Numbered from the stretch's first letter, positions 1-11,380 are shown. The stretch: DNA of 64,000 nt from Nitrosovibrio sp. Nv4 (GCA_945860135.1 CAMAPK010000007.1:25901-89900); one strand, 5' to 3'. A program made the numbers and translations. The notes: generated by a model not told the origin, from the sequence alone.

Positions 1-590
1 GTCACGCCGGGTTTTTGCGGGATCATGTGCCAGTTTCCATTCTGCTGGATCACCTTGATATTTTCCAGTTCGAATGCAACCGGAATCTCATTCTCCGCCA
101 GCAGCTTCGGACTGAGCAGGTCGGCGGGCTGACGCGGCAGCGCCGCAACGTAGCGCGGCGCAAGCAGATAGACGTTGTCGCCGCTGGCGACATATTGCTC
201 ATTGCTAATGGGCGCCAATCCGCCAAAATAAAATGACTCGTGATCGATGCGCAGACGCACTGCGGGTTGCGCCAGATCGAAACGCTCCAACTCGGTCGCA
301 GGAAAGCGACGCGGACTGGTGGCCGCCAGTATCTCCAGTATCCGCCCCACCTTGATCTCATCGGCCCTGGCCTGCAGCGGTTGCATCAGATGCCAGCGCT
401 CCCCCGCTTTCTGCAGCACGATATTCAATCCCTGCCATTCGACGCGGATGCTTTGTGCATTTTCCGCCGACAGCGATGAGACTCTGTATTCCTGGGTGTC
501 ACCCTGTGGCTTGGGCTTGAAATAGACCCACAGCGCCAGACTCACCACTGCGGCAAGCAAAACCAGATTAAGCAGCGAACGGGATGTCAT
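1..590 (-). CDS. DUF4340 domain-containing protein (C-terminus runs off window start)
   Basis: Continuous minus-strand frame from ATG at 590 (MTSRSLLNLVLLAAVVSLALWVYFKPKPQGD...), directly downstream of GldG-like ABC component; typical gene order. Confidence 0.75.
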   Translation of the reverse strand, partial: MTSRSLLNLVLLAAVVSLALWVYFKPKPQGDTQEYRVSSLSAENAQSIRVEWQGLNIVLQKAGERWHLMQPLQARADEIKVGRILEILAATSPRRFPATELERFDLAQPAVRLRIDHESFYFGGLAPISNEQYVASGDNVYLLAPRYVAALPRQPADLLSPKLLAENEIPVAFELENIKVIQQNGNWHMIPQKPGV

Positions 591-602
591 GGAGGTGTGG
601 AC

Positions 603-1958
603 TCAGCCTCTTCTGCGCCGCCGCCACACGACCACCCCGCTTAGCAGAAAAGCCAGCGGCAGCACGATCAGGAAACCAACGGCAATGACGGTCAGCGCCG
701 ACTGACTGAAAGCCAGGCTGCTGTCGAGCGTTGCGCGCGGCTGAATGGCGATGAGCTCCTCATCCTCCGCGAGCCAGTTGATCAGGTTGATGCCGAAATC
801 CAGATTGCTGCCGTTGCCAAGATAGGTGTTGGCGAGAGAATGGCCACTGCCGATCACCACAATGCGCTGTTCCCGCTCTTGCAGGATACGGCTCAGGGCA
901 ACAGCAACGCTTACCGGTCCGGCCACGTCATGCGTCTGGTCGAATGTGATGTCGCCTTGCAGCTTGCCGGTTTCCACCCAGCCGCTCTGCGCCACTTCCA
1001 CCAGCGAGACGCTGCGCCATTCCTGACTCTCGTTGGCGATAATCTGGCGCGCAAACGGAAACACCGTGATGTAGTCGAAATCCTGCGTGATGGGATGCTG
1101 CCCGTAATTCGCCCCCAGCGCAAACGTGATCGGCGCTTTCAATTGCTGCGCCTGCGGATCGATCACCACGCCCGGCGTGAGTGTCAGCTCCAACTTCTCC
1201 GCCAGCGGCTGCAGCCCGCGCAGCGGCTCCTGGTCTATCAGCCACAACAGATTGCCACCGCGCTCAATATAAGCGAGCAGCTTGTCTACTTCCCCCGCCA
1301 GCAGGTCTGTTTGTGGCGAAGCGATGACCAGCATACTCGCATTGACCGGCACATCCTGGGCAATGGCGAGATTGAGCGCCCCGGTTCTAAAACCCTTGAG
1401 CGCCAGCTGCTTGCCGAATTCCCCCAGATCATGATTGGCGATGCCGTCGAGCCTGCGTTCGCCGTGACCAGTGAGAGTCATTACCAGTTTTTCACTGGAA
1501 CGCGCCAGCCGCATCAGCAGGTTGGTAAACGCCTGTTCGTTGACGGTGGTGAGGTGCTCGCTCCTGCCAGCAAATGTCACCACCATCTCGCCATTGACCT
1601 CGATACCCGCTTCCTGTGCGAGTTTCGGCTGCTCGGCGGGGTCGATGAAGGTCGGCGTGAAATCGGGTTTGGCGCGCTGATAAAGCGCAAGAAAGTCGCT
1701 GATGATTTTGCGGATATCTCCCAGCCGCACGTCCTGGGCAGTAGCATAGACGGTGACGCTGATCGGGCCGTTCATTTTTTGCAGCACTTCCACGCTCGCC
1801 TGACTCAAACTATTGCGCTGATTCTGGCTGACATCCCATTGCACCCTGGTTTCCCATGCCAGATAACCCAGCAAACCGACCAGCAACAGCAGCAGCGCAA
1901 CGAATACACCGTTCTGTATCAGCCAGTGCAGGCGTAGCTTTTTATCGACTGTGATCAT
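603..1958 (-). CDS. GldG-like ABC-type uncharacterized transport system protein
   Basis: 451 aa ORF, N-terminal TM, GldG/IFT52-like domain, C-terminal TM and RRRRRG tail; operon with ABC-2 genes. Confidence 0.85.
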   Translation of the reverse strand: MITVDKKLRLHWLIQNGVFVALLLLLVGLLGYLAWETRVQWDVSQNQRNSLSQASVEVLQKMNGPISVTVYATAQDVRLGDIRKIISDFLALYQRAKPDFTPTFIDPAEQPKLAQEAGIEVNGEMVVTFAGRSEHLTTVNEQAFTNLLMRLARSSEKLVMTLTGHGERRLDGIANHDLGEFGKQLALKGFRTGALNLAIAQDVPVNASMLVIASPQTDLLAGEVDKLLAYIERGGNLLWLIDQEPLRGLQPLAEKLELTLTPGVVIDPQAQQLKAPITFALGANYGQHPITQDFDYITVFPFARQIIANESQEWRSVSLVEVAQSGWVETGKLQGDITFDQTHDVAGPVSVAVALSRILQEREQRIVVIGSGHSLANTYLGNGSNLDFGINLINWLAEDEELIAIQPRATLDSSLAFSQSALTVIAVGFLIVLPLAFLLSGVVVWRRRRRG

Positions 1959-1973
1959 TCGTTTGGGTTGGGT

Positions 1974-2717
1974 TCAGCCGCGCAGCCGTTCCCCGTCCAG
2001 GCGGCGGATGGCCAGTACCAGAAAGGTAAGGATGAACAGCGCAAAATAGGCAAGATCAAAAGTGTCGATCATGCCGCGATTGAAACTTTCGTAATGCTTC
2101 AGCAGGGAAAAGTTGCGCATGATGCTGTCCGCATCATCTGCGGCAATATCTACCACCCACAGCCCCAGCAGCGCACCCAGGGTGCCGGCCGCGGCAATCG
2201 CCGGCTGGGCGGTAAGACAGGAAATATACAGCCCGAGGGAAGCGAAACAGGCACATATCAGCAACAGACCGGCAGCGTTGCTCAACAACAAGCCAGTATC
2301 CAACGCGCCGCCCGCCAGCAGTGAAAGCGCAAGTATCACAACCAGGACGATTACGCTGCAAAAGAAAATTATCAGACCGAGAAACTTTCCCAGCACGATA
2401 TCGGTCATGGAGACCGGCGCAGAAATAAGGAAAGTCATGGTGTGGTTGCGGCGCTCTTCGGCGATCAGCCGCATGGTCAACAACGGGGTGGCCATCAACA
2501 GCACTACCGCAGCCATGGCAAATACCGGCGCAACGATGATTTCCGTCACCCCTGGCGGGTTGGCAATTTGCACCAACTGCGACTGGATTTCCAGAAAAGC
2601 ATCGAGGCGTCCGAGAAAAACCCATGCCAGCACCAGTTGCATCAGCGCGAGCAGCGTCCAGGCCAGCGGCGAAGCAAACAGTGTTTTCAGCTCTTTGCAG
2701 GCAATGGTAAAAATCAT
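1974..2717 (-). CDS. ABC-2 type transporter permease
   Basis: 247 aa ORF with six hydrophobic segments, between ATPase and GldG-like gene. Confidence 0.88.
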   Translation of the reverse strand: MIFTIACKELKTLFASPLAWTLLALMQLVLAWVFLGRLDAFLEIQSQLVQIANPPGVTEIIVAPVFAMAAVVLLMATPLLTMRLIAEERRNHTMTFLISAPVSMTDIVLGKFLGLIIFFCSVIVLVVILALSLLAGGALDTGLLLSNAAGLLLICACFASLGLYISCLTAQPAIAAAGTLGALLGLWVVDIAADDADSIMRNFSLLKHYESFNRGMIDTFDLAYFALFILTFLVLAIRRLDGERLRG

Positions 2718-3472
2718 GAATGAATATCTCCGGAGCTTTCCTTATCCAGGGTAAGTTGTGCGAACACTTCCTCCAGACTGGTCTGACTCTGTTTCAGCCC
2801 GGCGATGGAATCGTTGAACACCATGCGCCCCTGGTGCATGATCTGCACCCGATCGCACACGCTTTCGACTTCCGGCAGGATGTGCGTGGAGAGAATCACG
2901 CTGCGCTCTGCCCCCAACTCGCGAATGAGGGTGCGGATTTCGCGCATCTGATTGGGGTCCAGCCCCACTGTCGGCTCATCAAGAATGATCACGTCCGGGT
3001 TGTGTATGATCGCCTGGGCGATGCCGACCCGTTGCTGGTAGCCTTTCGACAGCGAGCCGATCAGCTGCCTCCCGACATCGTTCAGCCCGCAACGCTGCTT
3101 GGCTTCAGCCAGCGCGGAATGCAGGCTATTGTTGCCGACCCAATGCAGCTTGGCAGCGAGCCGCAGATATTCGTCCACTGTCAGTTCGCGGTAGAGTGGT
3201 GGCGTCTCCGGCAGATAACCGATGCGCGCCTTGGCATCGCGCGGCCTGTCCAGCAGATCGATGCCGCAGATTTCCACGCTGCCGGCGCTGGGAGCAAGAT
3301 TGCCGGTAAGCATGCGCATGGTGGTGGTCTTGCCCGCACCGTTGGGGCCGAGAAATCCCAGCACTTCACCGCGTTTCAGTTCCAGATTGATTTCGCACAC
3401 TGCGGCATGATTGCCGAAGTTGCGGCACAGACCACGGGCCGAGATGGTTGCAGAGGCGATTGGTTCATTCAT
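2714..3472 (-). CDS. ABC transporter ATP-binding protein
   Basis: Walker A GPNGAGKTTT, signature LSKGYQQRVGIAQA, Walker B VIILDEP. Confidence 0.93.
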   Translation of the reverse strand: MNEPIASATISARGLCRNFGNHAAVCEINLELKRGEVLGFLGPNGAGKTTTMRMLTGNLAPSAGSVEICGIDLLDRPRDAKARIGYLPETPPLYRELTVDEYLRLAAKLHWVGNNSLHSALAEAKQRCGLNDVGRQLIGSLSKGYQQRVGIAQAIIHNPDVIILDEPTVGLDPNQMREIRTLIRELGAERSVILSTHILPEVESVCDRVQIMHQGRMVFNDSIAGLKQSQTSLEEVFAQLTLDKESSGDIHS

Positions 3473-3748
3473 GAGAACATTTCCATGGGTCCGGATTTGT
3501 GAACAGCCGCTACGTCGCTTGATTGTTTGCTTCTGCTTCCAGCCAGCGGTAAACGGGCTTGTCTACGACTTTAAACGGGTAGTGACGCCTACAAAAACCT
3601 GAGGATGCTCAGGAATGTTTTGCCGGCATCCGGACTGGTTATCAATGCCCACTTGTGATAAGCGTGAAATATACCTAATATGTGAGCTGTATTGAAGCTC
3701 GATCCCGCCCTTTATAGCCCTATTTTTGAACCCTGTCCGGATTTTTCC

Positions 3749-5458
3749 ATGAATCTTAAAATTCTTGGCGTGCTGCTGCCGCTTGCTCTTGCCGCCTGTG
3801 CACAGATTCCGGCGAGGACTGAAGGCGAACCGTCAGAACAGATCAAAGCCAGAACGTTAAAGCTGCCTGGGCAAAAATTGACCGAGCCCATGCTGTTCGA
3901 CTTTCTGCTGGGAGAAACGGCGCTGCAGCGCGGCGAAACGGAAATCGCCACCGGAATTTATCTCAGACTTGCTAAAGTCACCCGTGATCCGCGTATTGCC
4001 CAGCGCGCCACCGAAGTGGCGCTGCATTCACGCCAACCGGTACCGGCACTGGAAGCGGCCATGCTCTGGGCGGAACTTGATCCGGATGCGGTGAGCGCTC
4101 GCCAGACAGCGGCGGCACTGCTGGTAACTGCCGACAGGCTGGAAGAAGCCCAACCCCATCTGGAAAAGCTGCTGGCCTCTGAGGGTAACAATATCAACGA
4201 AGCCTTCATGCAGTTGAACGGTCTGCTGGCGCGCAGCGCCGATAAGCCCACGATACTGGAACTGGTGCTGCATCTCTCCAAACCCTATCCTGATCTGCCG
4301 GAAGCGCACTTTGCCATCTCCCAGGCAGCATGGTTTGCCAACCAGTTCGATATTGCGTTGATAGAAATGAGCCGAGCCCTGGCACTGCGCCCGAATTGGG
4401 AGACCGCAGCGATTTATCTAGGACGGATATTGCAACGTACTTCCAGCGACCGTGCCATCGAATTCTATGAAGACTATCTCGAGACTTATCCCAAGGCCAA
4501 CGATACGCGTATCTCTTATGCCCGTCTGCTGGTAGCGGAAAAAAATTATCTCAAGGCACGCAACCAGTTCCAGCAATTGCTGGTGGGAAATCCGGCTAAC
4601 GCCGATATCATCCTGGCGGTGGGTTTGCTCTCCACGGAATTGCGTGATTACGATGCCGCCGAGGCGAATCTCAAGAAAGTACTGGAGCTGGATTATAGAG
4701 ATCCGGGCATGGTGCGCTTTTATTTGGCCGGGATTTATGAGAAAACCCGGCAAATTGATACCGCAATGGAATGGTATCGCTCGGTAACCAGCGGCAATCA
4801 GTATCTTCCAGCACAAATCAGATATGCCATGCTGCTGGCCAAACAAGGAAAAACAGCCGAGGCCCGCCAGCACCTGCAGCAACTGCCCGCCACGAATGAG
4901 CAGCAAAGCGCTCAATTGATAATTGCCGAGGCGCAGCTATTGCGCGAGGCAGGGGCTCATCAGGAAGTGTTTGCTCTGCTCAACCGCGGCCTGGAAAAAC
5001 TGCCCGACTATCCCGAACTGCTTTATGACCGCGCCCTGGCAGCGGATAAAATCGGCAAACCCGAGATCCTGGAGCAGGACCTGCGTAAACTGATTCGACT
5101 GAAACCCGATCACGCCCACGCTTATAATGCGCTGGGTTACAGCTTTACAGAACATAACCGGCGTCTGCCGGAAGCGCTGGAACTGATCGAGAAAGCCAGC
5201 ATGCTTTCTCCCAACGATCCCTACATCATGGACAGCCTGGGCTGGGTACATTACCGCATGGGCAATCTTGAGCGGGGGATAGATTACCTGAGACGGGCAT
5301 TTATGATTTATCCCGACCCGGAAATTGCGGCCCATCTGGGTGAGGCCCTATGGACACAGGGCATAAAAGACGAAGCAAAAGAAATCTGGGATTCCGCCAT
5401 CAAGAGCCATCCTGGCAACGAGGCGTTGCTCAAAACCATGAAGAAATTTTTACCCTAG
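3749..5458 (+). CDS. TPR-repeat lipoprotein
   Basis: MNLKILGVLLPLALAAC lipobox followed by repeated TPR motifs; upstream of lolB; ORF-track start 3692 extends before the likely start. Confidence 0.85.
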   Translation: MNLKILGVLLPLALAACAQIPARTEGEPSEQIKARTLKLPGQKLTEPMLFDFLLGETALQRGETEIATGIYLRLAKVTRDPRIAQRATEVALHSRQPVPALEAAMLWAELDPDAVSARQTAAALLVTADRLEEAQPHLEKLLASEGNNINEAFMQLNGLLARSADKPTILELVLHLSKPYPDLPEAHFAISQAAWFANQFDIALIEMSRALALRPNWETAAIYLGRILQRTSSDRAIEFYEDYLETYPKANDTRISYARLLVAEKNYLKARNQFQQLLVGNPANADIILAVGLLSTELRDYDAAEANLKKVLELDYRDPGMVRFYLAGIYEKTRQIDTAMEWYRSVTSGNQYLPAQIRYAMLLAKQGKTAEARQHLQQLPATNEQQSAQLIIAEAQLLREAGAHQEVFALLNRGLEKLPDYPELLYDRALAADKIGKPEILEQDLRKLIRLKPDHAHAYNALGYSFTEHNRRLPEALELIEKASMLSPNDPYIMDSLGWVHYRMGNLERGIDYLRRAFMIYPDPEIAAHLGEALWTQGIKDEAKEIWDSAIKSHPGNEALLKTMKKFLP

Positions 5459-6084
5459 TGGCAGGTTATAAGCGTTTCAGTTTTACACGCCGCGGGTTGA
5501 TTCTTTTTACACTCCCCATTTTGGTCAGTTGCGTTGCGCTCAGTCCCAGAACCGCTGTTGTCAGCACCGTCATCATCGAACCTGTGGCAGGTACAGGCGG
5601 TGGGGAGTCCGCAAATTTTGGACTGATCGGTAGAGTTTCGGTAAAAGATGAGAAACAGGGTTTCTCTGGTGGAATTCACTGGCAGCACACCGATACGGGC
5701 GACCAGATTCTGCTGTTGTCCCCACTGGGGCAGGCGGTGGCGCAGATTCAGCGTAACCCTGAAGGTATTCGCCTCACCACCTCGGAGCAGAAGGTCTATT
5801 ATGCCGCCGATGTGGAAGGTCTGACTGAGCAGGTATTGGGATGGCATCTGCCACTTGTGGGCTTGCAATACTGGGTGCAAAGCATGAACTCGCCAACGAC
5901 AGCAGCCACGGTGGACTGGGGCAGCGATGGGCGGATCGTAGCTATCCGGCAAGATGACTGGGAAATTACTTACTCGAGTTACTTTCCGCCAGAACAGCTA
6001 CAAACTGCACGCCCCAGAGTGCTGGTGCTCAACCGGGGCGAACTGCGAATAAAACTGGTAATTGACCAGTGGAAAACCGACTAA
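5458..6084 (+). CDS. lolB: Outer membrane lipoprotein LolB
   Basis: GTG start overlapping the upstream TAG; lipobox LPILVSC; LolB-like core; upstream of ispE (conserved order). Confidence 0.85.
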   Translation: MAGYKRFSFTRRGLILFTLPILVSCVALSPRTAVVSTVIIEPVAGTGGGESANFGLIGRVSVKDEKQGFSGGIHWQHTDTGDQILLLSPLGQAVAQIQRNPEGIRLTTSEQKVYYAADVEGLTEQVLGWHLPLVGLQYWVQSMNSPTTAATVDWGSDGRIVAIRQDDWEITYSSYFPPEQLQTARPRVLVLNRGELRIKLVIDQWKTD

Positions 6085-6108
6085 CCCACTGCAACAAATG
6101 CAAATCCG

Positions 6109-6957
6109 ATGACCCTGCTTGTTTGCCCCGCACCCGCCAAACTCAATCTTTTCCTGCATGTGGTGGGACGCCGGGATGACGGTTATCACTTGTTGCAAAC
6201 GGTTTTTCGTTTCCTGGATTTTTCTGATCAACTGCGCTTTGCTCTGCAGGAAAATGGTGCGGTCAGACTGCATGCTCCCACTCCTGGCGTACCCGAAGAG
6301 AGCGATTTATGCATCCGCGCCGCAAAATTGTTGCGGCAGGAAAGCGGCACTTCTCTGGGTGTGGAAATTTTTCTGGAGAAGCGCATTCCGATGGGTGGAG
6401 GTCTGGGTGGCGGCAGTTCCGATGCGGCCACTACATTACTGGCGCTCAACCGCTTGTGGGGGCTGGACTGGAACAGGAGCCGGCTGATGGAACTCGGACT
6501 CCGGCTGGGGGCAGATGTGCCTGTATTCATTTTTGGTGAAAATGCCTTTGCCGAAGGCATAGGTGAAAAACTCACACCCATCATGCTGCCACCCGCCTGG
6601 TATCTGGTTCTGACACCGCCGGCACATGTGCCAACCGCGCAGGTTTTTGCCAGTAACGAATTGACACGAAACACGATTCCCATCAAAATACCGCCCTTTT
6701 CCGTCACGCAGGGACATAACGATCTGGAACCGGTGGTATGCCGTGCATATCCTGAAGTAGCGCGGCATCTGCAGTGGCTCAGGCAGCTCGACCACACTAC
6801 GATGGTGGCAATGACAGGTTCCGGTGCTTGTGTGTTTGCCGAGTTCGCCAACGAGGCGGAAGCACAAAGGGCTCTGACGCAACTTCCGGGCGACATGAAG
6901 GGTTTTGTGGCGCAGGGACTGAGCCGCCATCCCATACATGATTTTGCGGAACAATAA
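6109..6957 (+). CDS. ispE: 4-diphosphocytidyl-2-C-methyl-D-erythritol kinase
   Basis: PAKLNLFLHVVGRRDDGYH and GGGLGGGSSDAATTL GHMP kinase motifs. Confidence 0.95.
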   Translation: MTLLVCPAPAKLNLFLHVVGRRDDGYHLLQTVFRFLDFSDQLRFALQENGAVRLHAPTPGVPEESDLCIRAAKLLRQESGTSLGVEIFLEKRIPMGGGLGGGSSDAATTLLALNRLWGLDWNRSRLMELGLRLGADVPVFIFGENAFAEGIGEKLTPIMLPPAWYLVLTPPAHVPTAQVFASNELTRNTIPIKIPPFSVTQGHNDLEPVVCRAYPEVARHLQWLRQLDHTTMVAMTGSGACVFAEFANEAEAQRALTQLPGDMKGFVAQGLSRHPIHDFAEQ

Positions 6958-6960
6958 TTT

Positions 6961-7035
6961 TGGGGAGTCGCCAAGTGGTAAGGCACCGGATTTTGATTCC
7001 GGCATTCGTAGGTTCGATCCCTACCTCCCCAGCCA
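6961..7035 (+). tRNA. tRNA-Gln (anticodon TTG)
   Basis: TGGGGAG acceptor pairs with CTCCCCA; T-loop GGTTCGATCC; anticodon loop ATTTTGATT; encoded CCA. Confidence 0.93.
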
Positions 7036-7131
7036 TTTTTAGGCATTAAAGACCAAGATCATTTGGCCGATCCAGCTTCACCAGGAGTAACCTGTGTCCT
7101 TTATTCAAATCTCTAGCCTCTATCTCTAGTC

Positions 7132-8082
7132 ATGGCCTACGATAGCCTGATGGTTTTCACCGGCAACGCCAATCCCAAGCTGGCGCAGGACGTGGTGCGG
7201 CATCTCAACATCCATCTGGGGCGCGCGACCGTAGGCCGTTTCAGTGATGGCGAAATAATGGTGGAGATTCTTGAGAATGTGCGCGGCAAGGACGTATTCG
7301 TGTTGCAATCCACCTGTCTGCCCACCAATGACACTCTGATGGAATTGCTGGTGCTGGTGGATGCACTGAAACGCGCTTCTGCCGGACGCGTCACCGCAGC
7401 GATACCTTATTTCGGTTATGCCCGCCAGGATAGAAGGCCACGTTCGGCACGGGTGCCGATCACCGCCAAGGTGGTGGCCAATATGCTGACTACGGTCGGT
7501 ATAGACCGGTTGCTGACTATGGATTTGCACGCAGATCAGATCCAGGGATTTTTCGACATTCCCGTGGACAACATCTACAGCATGCCGATACTGCTGGGTG
7601 ATCTATGGAAAAGCAATTACCAGAATCTGGTGGTGGTTTCACCCGATGTGGGGGGTGTGGTGCGGGCAAGGCAAATGGCAAAACGCCTGGAATGCGATCT
7701 GGCAATCATCGATAAGCGGCGTCCCAAGCCCAATGTGGCCAAAGTAATGAACATCATCGGCGAAGTCAAGGGCCGTACTTGCGTCATCATGGATGACATG
7801 GTCGATACCGCCAATACTTTGTGCGAAGCGGCCAGGGCATTGAAAGAACAAGGTGCTGAAAGTGTAATGGCTTATTGCACTCATGCAGTCCTATCAGGCA
7901 ATGCAGTAGAGCGGGTTGAAAATTCCGCGCTGGACAAACTGGTAGTCACTGATACCATTCCGCTGCGTGCGGACGCCAAGGCCTGTAACCGCATTTATCA
8001 GTTGAGCGTGGCTAGCCTGCTGGCAGAAACAGTATTGCGCATCAGCAACGAAGATTCAGTGAGCTCATTATTCATGGAGTAG
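7132..8082 (+). CDS. prs: Ribose-phosphate pyrophosphokinase
   Basis: [28 protein letters not shown]-binding [13 protein letters not shown]. Confidence 0.96.
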   Translation: MAYDSLMVFTGNANPKLAQDVVRHLNIHLGRATVGRFSDGEIMVEILENVRGKDVFVLQSTCLPTNDTLMELLVLVDALKRASAGRVTAAIPYFGYARQDRRPRSARVPITAKVVANMLTTVGIDRLLTMDLHADQIQGFFDIPVDNIYSMPILLGDLWKSNYQNLVVVSPDVGGVVRARQMAKRLECDLAIIDKRRPKPNVAKVMNIIGEVKGRTCVIMDDMVDTANTLCEAARALKEQGAESVMAYCTHAVLSGNAVERVENSALDKLVVTDTIPLRADAKACNRIYQLSVASLLAETVLRISNEDSVSSLFME

Positions 8083-8154
8083 TCAAGGCGTGTTATGCGC
8101 CTTTTTTTAATCGGATCGTCTGGTCGCGGATGATCCTTATTTTGGAGAAGTAAA

Positions 8155-8844
8155 ATGCAAATCGAAATCAGCGCAAGCAAGCGCACGTTGCAGGGCAAGG
8201 GTGCGAGCCGCCGCCTGCGTGGTTCCGGCAAAGTACCGGGAATCATTTATGGCGGTGACGATCCGGCGCAAGCCGTGGAACTGGATCACAACAATCTGTA
8301 TCACAAGCTCAAGCTGGAGGCCTTCCACGCCTCCATCCTTTCGCTGGATCTGGATGGCAAGAAAGAACAGGTTCTGTTGCGCGACCTGCAGATGCATCCG
8401 TTCAAGTTACAAGTGCTGCATATAGACTTCCAGCGCGTCGACCCGAACAAGAAGGTACACATGAAAGTGCCATTGCACTTCATCAATGCCGATATTGCCC
8501 CCGGTGTGAAAGTCTCTGGCGGCATCGTCAGTCATATTTTGTCCGAGCTGGATGTTTCCTGCTTGCCCAAAGACCTGCCGGAATTCATCTCGGTGGATCT
8601 GAGCAATCTGACCTCCATCAATTCGCTGCATCTGAGCGATCTGAGTCTGCCGCAAGGTGTGGAAATTCCTGCGCTGATCAGGGGTGAGAATCTGCCGGTG
8701 GCAACGATCATTATCCCGCGTGCCGTCGCTGCCGAGGAAGCCGCCGCCGCAACAGTAGCTGCCGCAGACATTCCGACGACTGTACAGAAGAAGGAAGCTC
8801 CCGTGAAAGAAGCTGACAAGAAAGACAGCGGGAAGAAGAAATAA
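8155..8844 (+). CDS. rplY: 50S ribosomal protein L25/general stress protein Ctc
   Basis: 229 aa L25/TL5/CTC architecture, [21 protein letters not shown]; between prs and pth. Confidence 0.95.
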   Translation: MQIEISASKRTLQGKGASRRLRGSGKVPGIIYGGDDPAQAVELDHNNLYHKLKLEAFHASILSLDLDGKKEQVLLRDLQMHPFKLQVLHIDFQRVDPNKKVHMKVPLHFINADIAPGVKVSGGIVSHILSELDVSCLPKDLPEFISVDLSNLTSINSLHLSDLSLPQGVEIPALIRGENLPVATIIIPRAVAAEEAAAATVAAADIPTTVQKKEAPVKEADKKDSGKKK

Positions 8845-8874
8845 CATCCGTCGGTTCTAGGGAATCGCTGAGCA

Positions 8875-8911
8875 AACCCGCCGGAGTCATCCTGGTTCCG
8901 GCGGGTTTTTT
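8875..8911 (+). terminator. Rho-independent terminator after rplY
   Basis: AACCCGCCGGAgtcatcctggtTCCGGCGGGTTTTTT stem-loop with T run. Confidence 0.88.
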
Positions 8912-8931
8912 ACGCAACTGTGGTGTGTTTG

Positions 8932-9549
8932 ATGAAACTCATCGTCGGTCTTGGTAATCCAGGCAGGGAATATAATGCCACCCGCCATAATGCCGGGGCA
9001 TGGTGGGTATCCCGGCTGGCAGCGGAACTGCACGTTACACTCAAGGCGGAGGCGCGATTTCATAGCCTGTGTGCGCGCATCGGTCAGGGGGATGACGAGC
9101 TGTGGCTACTCAACCCTCAGACCTACATGAATGTGAGCGGTAAAGCTGTGGCAGCGATATGCCGTTTTTATAAAATTCCGCCTGAGCAGATACTCGTGAT
9201 TCACGATGATCTGGATTTGCCGCCCGGAATACCCAAGCTGAAACTGGGTGGCGGGTTGGGTGGTCATAATGGCCTGAAGGATATCGCCGCCCACCTCGCC
9301 TCCAGGGATTTCTGGCGGCTGCGTATCGGCATCGGCCATCCCGGCGACAAGAATGCCGTGGCAGATTATGTGTTACAGCCGCCACGCAAGGAAGAGGCAA
9401 CGCTGATAGATGAAGCCATCTGCCGCAGTCTCGAGGTCTGGCCGCTGATCGCTCAGGGAAACTGCCAGGCAGCGATGCTGAAGCTGCACACTAACCCACG
9501 TATCATTCACCCGCAGAGTGCCCCAGCGAATTTGCCGGAGCAGAAATGA
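8932..9549 (+). CDS. pth: Peptidyl-tRNA hydrolase
   Basis: [22 protein letters not shown] signature. Confidence 0.96.
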   Translation: MKLIVGLGNPGREYNATRHNAGAWWVSRLAAELHVTLKAEARFHSLCARIGQGDDELWLLNPQTYMNVSGKAVAAICRFYKIPPEQILVIHDDLDLPPGIPKLKLGGGLGGHNGLKDIAAHLASRDFWRLRIGIGHPGDKNAVADYVLQPPRKEEATLIDEAICRSLEVWPLIAQGNCQAAMLKLHTNPRIIHPQSAPANLPEQK

Positions 9550-9609
9550 TACGCATGGCAAGATATTCCCCCATTTTTTACACTGCAGCATTCATGATCC
9601 AATAAATCC

Positions 9610-10701
9610 ATGAGCCTGAAATGCGGTATCGTCGGCCTGCCCAATGTGGGCAAATCCACCCTGTTCAATGCTCTTACCAAGGCAGGCATCGCTGCGGAAA
9701 ATTATCCTTTCTGCACCATTGAGCCCAATGTTGGCATTGTCGAAGTACCTGACCCGCGCCTGTCCAAACTCACCGAAATCGTCAAGCCGCAGAAAGTGCA
9801 ACCTGCCATCGTCGAGTTCGTCGACATCGCCGGTCTGGTGGCCGGCGCATCCAAAGGCGAAGGATTGGGTAACAAATTTCTTGCCACCATCCGCGAGACC
9901 GACGGCATCATCAACATGGTGCGCTGCTTCGCCGACGACAACGTGGTTCACGTAGCCGGCAAGGTCGACCCGCTCTCTGACATCGAAACGATACAGACTG
10001 AACTGGCACTGGCCGATCTGGTAACGGTAGAGAAATCACTGCACCGCGAAACCAAACTGGCCAAATCCGGTGACAAAGACGCGATCAAGCTTGTGGCGCT
10101 GCTGGAAACAGTACGGGCGCATCTCGACCAGGGAAAACCGGCCAGGAGCCTGCAACTGGACAAGGACCAGCGACACCTGCTGCAACCGCTCTGCCTGCTG
10201 ACTGCCAAACCGGCCATCTACGTGGCCAACGTCGACGAGAAGGGTTTCAGCAACAATCCGCTGCTAAAGCGTGTGGAAGAATATGCGGCGCAAGAGGGCG
10301 CGCCGGTAGTAGCAATCTGCGCCGCACTGGAATCTGAGATTGCTGAACTGTCCGACGAAGACAAACAGATATTTCTCGCCGACATCGGTCTGGAAGAACC
10401 GGGATTGAACCGCCTGATTCGCGCCGCCTATCAATTGCTGGGACTGCAGACCTACTTCACTGCCGGCGTGAAGGAGGTGCGCGCCTGGACCATTCACAAA
10501 GGCGACACCGCGCCACAGGCCGCCGCCGTGATCCACACTGATTTCGAGAAAGGTTTCATCCGCGCCGAAGTCATCAGTTATGACGATTTCATTGCCTGCA
10601 AGGGTGAACAGGGCGCGAAGGAAGCGGGGAAAATGCGGCTGGAAGGCAAGGAATACGTGGTCAAGGACGGCGACGTCATGCATTTCCGCTTTAACGTCTA
10701 A
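9610..10701 (+). CDS. ychF: Redox-regulated ATPase YchF
   Basis: [19 protein letters not shown], 363 aa full-length OBG-family protein. Confidence 0.97.
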   Translation: MSLKCGIVGLPNVGKSTLFNALTKAGIAAENYPFCTIEPNVGIVEVPDPRLSKLTEIVKPQKVQPAIVEFVDIAGLVAGASKGEGLGNKFLATIRETDGIINMVRCFADDNVVHVAGKVDPLSDIETIQTELALADLVTVEKSLHRETKLAKSGDKDAIKLVALLETVRAHLDQGKPARSLQLDKDQRHLLQPLCLLTAKPAIYVANVDEKGFSNNPLLKRVEEYAAQEGAPVVAICAALESEIAELSDEDKQIFLADIGLEEPGLNRLIRAAYQLLGLQTYFTAGVKEVRAWTIHKGDTAPQAAAVIHTDFEKGFIRAEVISYDDFIACKGEQGAKEAGKMRLEGKEYVVKDGDVMHFRFNV

Positions 10702-11090
10702 CCCACCTCGGAGCCTATAGACTGTAGGCCGCAAGTAGTGATTCGGTCTCATAAATCACAACAATAGAAGGTAAAAACGTAACCCCACATTCACTCCCTA
10801 GTCGCTAATAATTGACGGTATATCTGAAATCACGGAATCATAGAACCCGCCGCAAATAACAAGCAGGGAGGTATCTCTAAAGTAGCGGATGATCCTCGTG
10901 CGCGTGTCAAGGGTAGTCTAAAGACGGGGGATGCTGCAAGGGTACTATTACCCCCCTAGGGGGGGGAGGTCAGGGTTACCAATACAAGGGATAAAATGAA
11001 GGCATTGCCCCCTTGGTGGGGGGGGAGTAGGGCGCTGAGGTTATCACCGTGAATGGTCAATCAACTCCTTATGCGTGTTGCCGTGTCATC

Positions 11091-11213
11091 TCATGCGGCA
11101 ACTATTCTGCCAATAACATAACCGGCCGCGATCAATATCAGTAGCGGCGGAAACACTACCAATACAATCAACAATACTTCGTGCTGGCTGAATCTACGCA
11201 TCCGATTATTCAT
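11091..11213 (-). CDS. Small single-TM membrane protein (40 aa)
   Basis: MNNRMRRFSQHEVLLIVLVVFPPLLILIAAGYVIGRIVAA*; GGAG RBS just upstream of the ATG; below the ORF-track size cutoff. Confidence 0.5.
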   Translation of the reverse strand: MNNRMRRFSQHEVLLIVLVVFPPLLILIAAGYVIGRIVAA

Positions 11214-11345
11214 GGTCACTCCACTTGGAGATACTATTTAGAGTGACTTCAGCATAACTGTAAAAGATTACGTTCCAATGAAGGTATTATGAAGATTCTT
11301 TTACAGCAGTACGTGTTGGCGCATGACACAGGCTCTCTCGCACCG

Positions 11346-11380
11346 CAACAATAAAAACGGGAGCTGAAGCCCCCGTTGGT
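11346..11380 (-). terminator. Terminator of orphan PEP-CTERM cassette
   Basis: Minus strand CAACGGGGGCTTCAGCTCCCGTTTTTATTG. Confidence 0.7.

Noticed and set aside
840-1937. 365-aa plus-strand ORF
   Set aside because: Antisense shadow of the GldG-like gene; composition and lack of domains unlike real protein.
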